From: Smithella sp. D17
Lineage (GTDB): Bacteria; Desulfobacterota; Syntrophia; Syntrophales; Smithellaceae
Reading direction: 5' to 3'
NCBI GenBank assembly: GCA_000753945.1
Contig: JQOA01000070.1
Location: 1 to 11,611, forward strand
DNA: 11,611 nucleotides
Below are positions 11,093 through 11,611 of the stretch, in pieces; the stretch's first letter is position 1, and each line of letters starts with the position of its first letter. The position numbers and the translations under genes are program-made. The notes under the pieces are model-generated. The model was not told the DNA's origin and did not search any database. It saw only the letters and a list, made by a program, of their open reading frames with translations.

Positions 11093-11611
11093 CTATCTTC
11101 GTGTCATCAATCCAATGACTTCAATATGCTCAGTCTGCGGAAACATGTCCACAGGCAAGAGACTTTGCAGATCATAACCACATTCATCTAAATATTTAAC
11201 ATCCCTTGCCTGCGTGGCAGGATTACAGGAAACATAAATAATTTTTTGCGGCTGCAAATCTGCCATTGCCTTTAACATTGTTTTTTCACAACCTGTGCGT
11301 GGGGGATCAAGGACAATCAAATCGATTTTATTCCCTTGCGGCAGAAATCTTCCCTGCAATACGTTTTCGATATCCCCGTAAATAAATTTTGCATTTTTCA
11401 CACCGGCATTTTCGGCATTTATTTGCGCATACTTTACTGATTTTTCATTTATTTCAATCCCTATAACATGTTTAGCATAGGACGAAAGAAAAATAGAAAA
11501 TAGTCCGCTACCGCAATATGCATCAACTAAAGTATTTATTTCATCAGCCGCAGCCAAACGGCAAACCTCATCGACCAATTGATCCGTCAAATATAAATTG
11601 GCCTGAAAAAA
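11093..11611 (-). CDS. RlmD/TrmA-type RNA uracil-C5-methyltransferase, C-terminal part
   Basis: 172 residues of the C-terminal SAM-dependent methyltransferase domain; the gene continues past the window edge, so the N-terminal TRAM domain and any iron-sulfur cysteines are not visible. From the edge it reads FFQANLYLTDQLVDEV (family FFQ.N), then the SAM motif VDAYCGSGLFSIFLS (29-43), the acidic GIEINEKSV (51-59), LDPPRTGCEK (101-110), and the catalytic IYVSCNPATQARD (125-137) whose Cys129 attacks C6 of the uracil. FPQTEHIEVIGLM follows (157-169), with the general-base Glu. The reaction methylates C5 of a uridine in 23S rRNA (RlmD, U1939) or tRNA (TrmA); this fragment fits RlmD-like proteins better but cannot decide. 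It ends at TAG 11093-11095, 102 bases before the Lys-rich gene on the same strand. Confidence 0.92.
   Translation of the reverse strand, partial: FFQANLYLTDQLVDEVCRLAAADEINTLVDAYCGSGLFSIFLSSYAKHVIGIEINEKSVKYAQINAENAGVKNAKFIYGDIENVLQGRFLPQGNKIDLIVLDPPRTGCEKTMLKAMADLQPQKIIYVSCNPATQARDVKYLDECGYDLQSLLPVDMFPQTEHIEVIGLMTRR

Noticed and set aside
11588..11590. TTG as start of the RNA methyltransferase
   Set aside because: The frame stays open to the window edge with family sequence (FFQANLY) before it, so the gene is cut by the window rather than starting here.
1..11611. CRISPR array or phage island
   Set aside because: No regularly spaced direct repeats, no cas, integrase or phage structural genes were found; the repeats present are palindromic REP/MITE-like elements.

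Overview
The window comes from a bacterial chromosome of moderate GC content. Its style fits an anaerobic Desulfobacterota / former Deltaproteobacteria lineage, perhaps the Syntrophus-Smithella group. This rests on indirect signs: a DUF3108 envelope protein, a Lys-rich coiled-coil protein, many small palindromic repeats between genes, and apparent use of selenocysteine. No marker gene fixes the taxonomy, so treat it as an inference.

Layout. Bases 1-182 hold the end of a truncated IS110-type transposase that runs into a REP-like palindrome. Then come an Ldh2-family oxidoreductase (199-1188) and the nucleoside phosphorylase ppnP (1422-1733), separated by palindromic repeats. Bases 1734-2086 hold no gene but carry a MITE-like nested inverted repeat. 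On the minus strand follow a flavodoxin-like protein (2087-2542) and a DUF3108 envelope protein (2601-3440).

The core is a plus-strand operon of eight genes (3613-9337). It starts at a clear sigma70-type promoter whose -10 box lies in the centre of a perfect 7+7 palindrome, a likely operator for the first gene, an ArsR-family thiol repressor. In order the operon encodes: the ArsR repressor; a small CxxC thioredoxin-fold protein; an ArsP/DUF318-type permease; a DGC-domain (putative zinc-binding) protein in which an in-frame UGA replaces the fourth conserved cysteine; a secreted or membrane-anchored CPSC thioredoxin-like protein; an ArsG/DsbD-like permease; an Acr3 arsenite permease; and an MFS transporter. 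Together they look like a combined arsenite and organoarsenical (or related metalloid) export module with its own thiol and selenol carriers. The selenoprotein reading of the DGC gene is the main discovery candidate.

After the operon come a gene-poor stretch with a strong hairpin that is terminator-like only on the minus strand, a MarC-family membrane protein (9646-10233), a tRNA-Glu(UUC) with its own strong promoter and a shared bidirectional terminator, a Lys-rich coiled-coil protein on the minus strand (10562-10990), and the C-terminal part of an RlmD/TrmA-type RNA uracil-C5-methyltransferase (minus strand, running off the window end).
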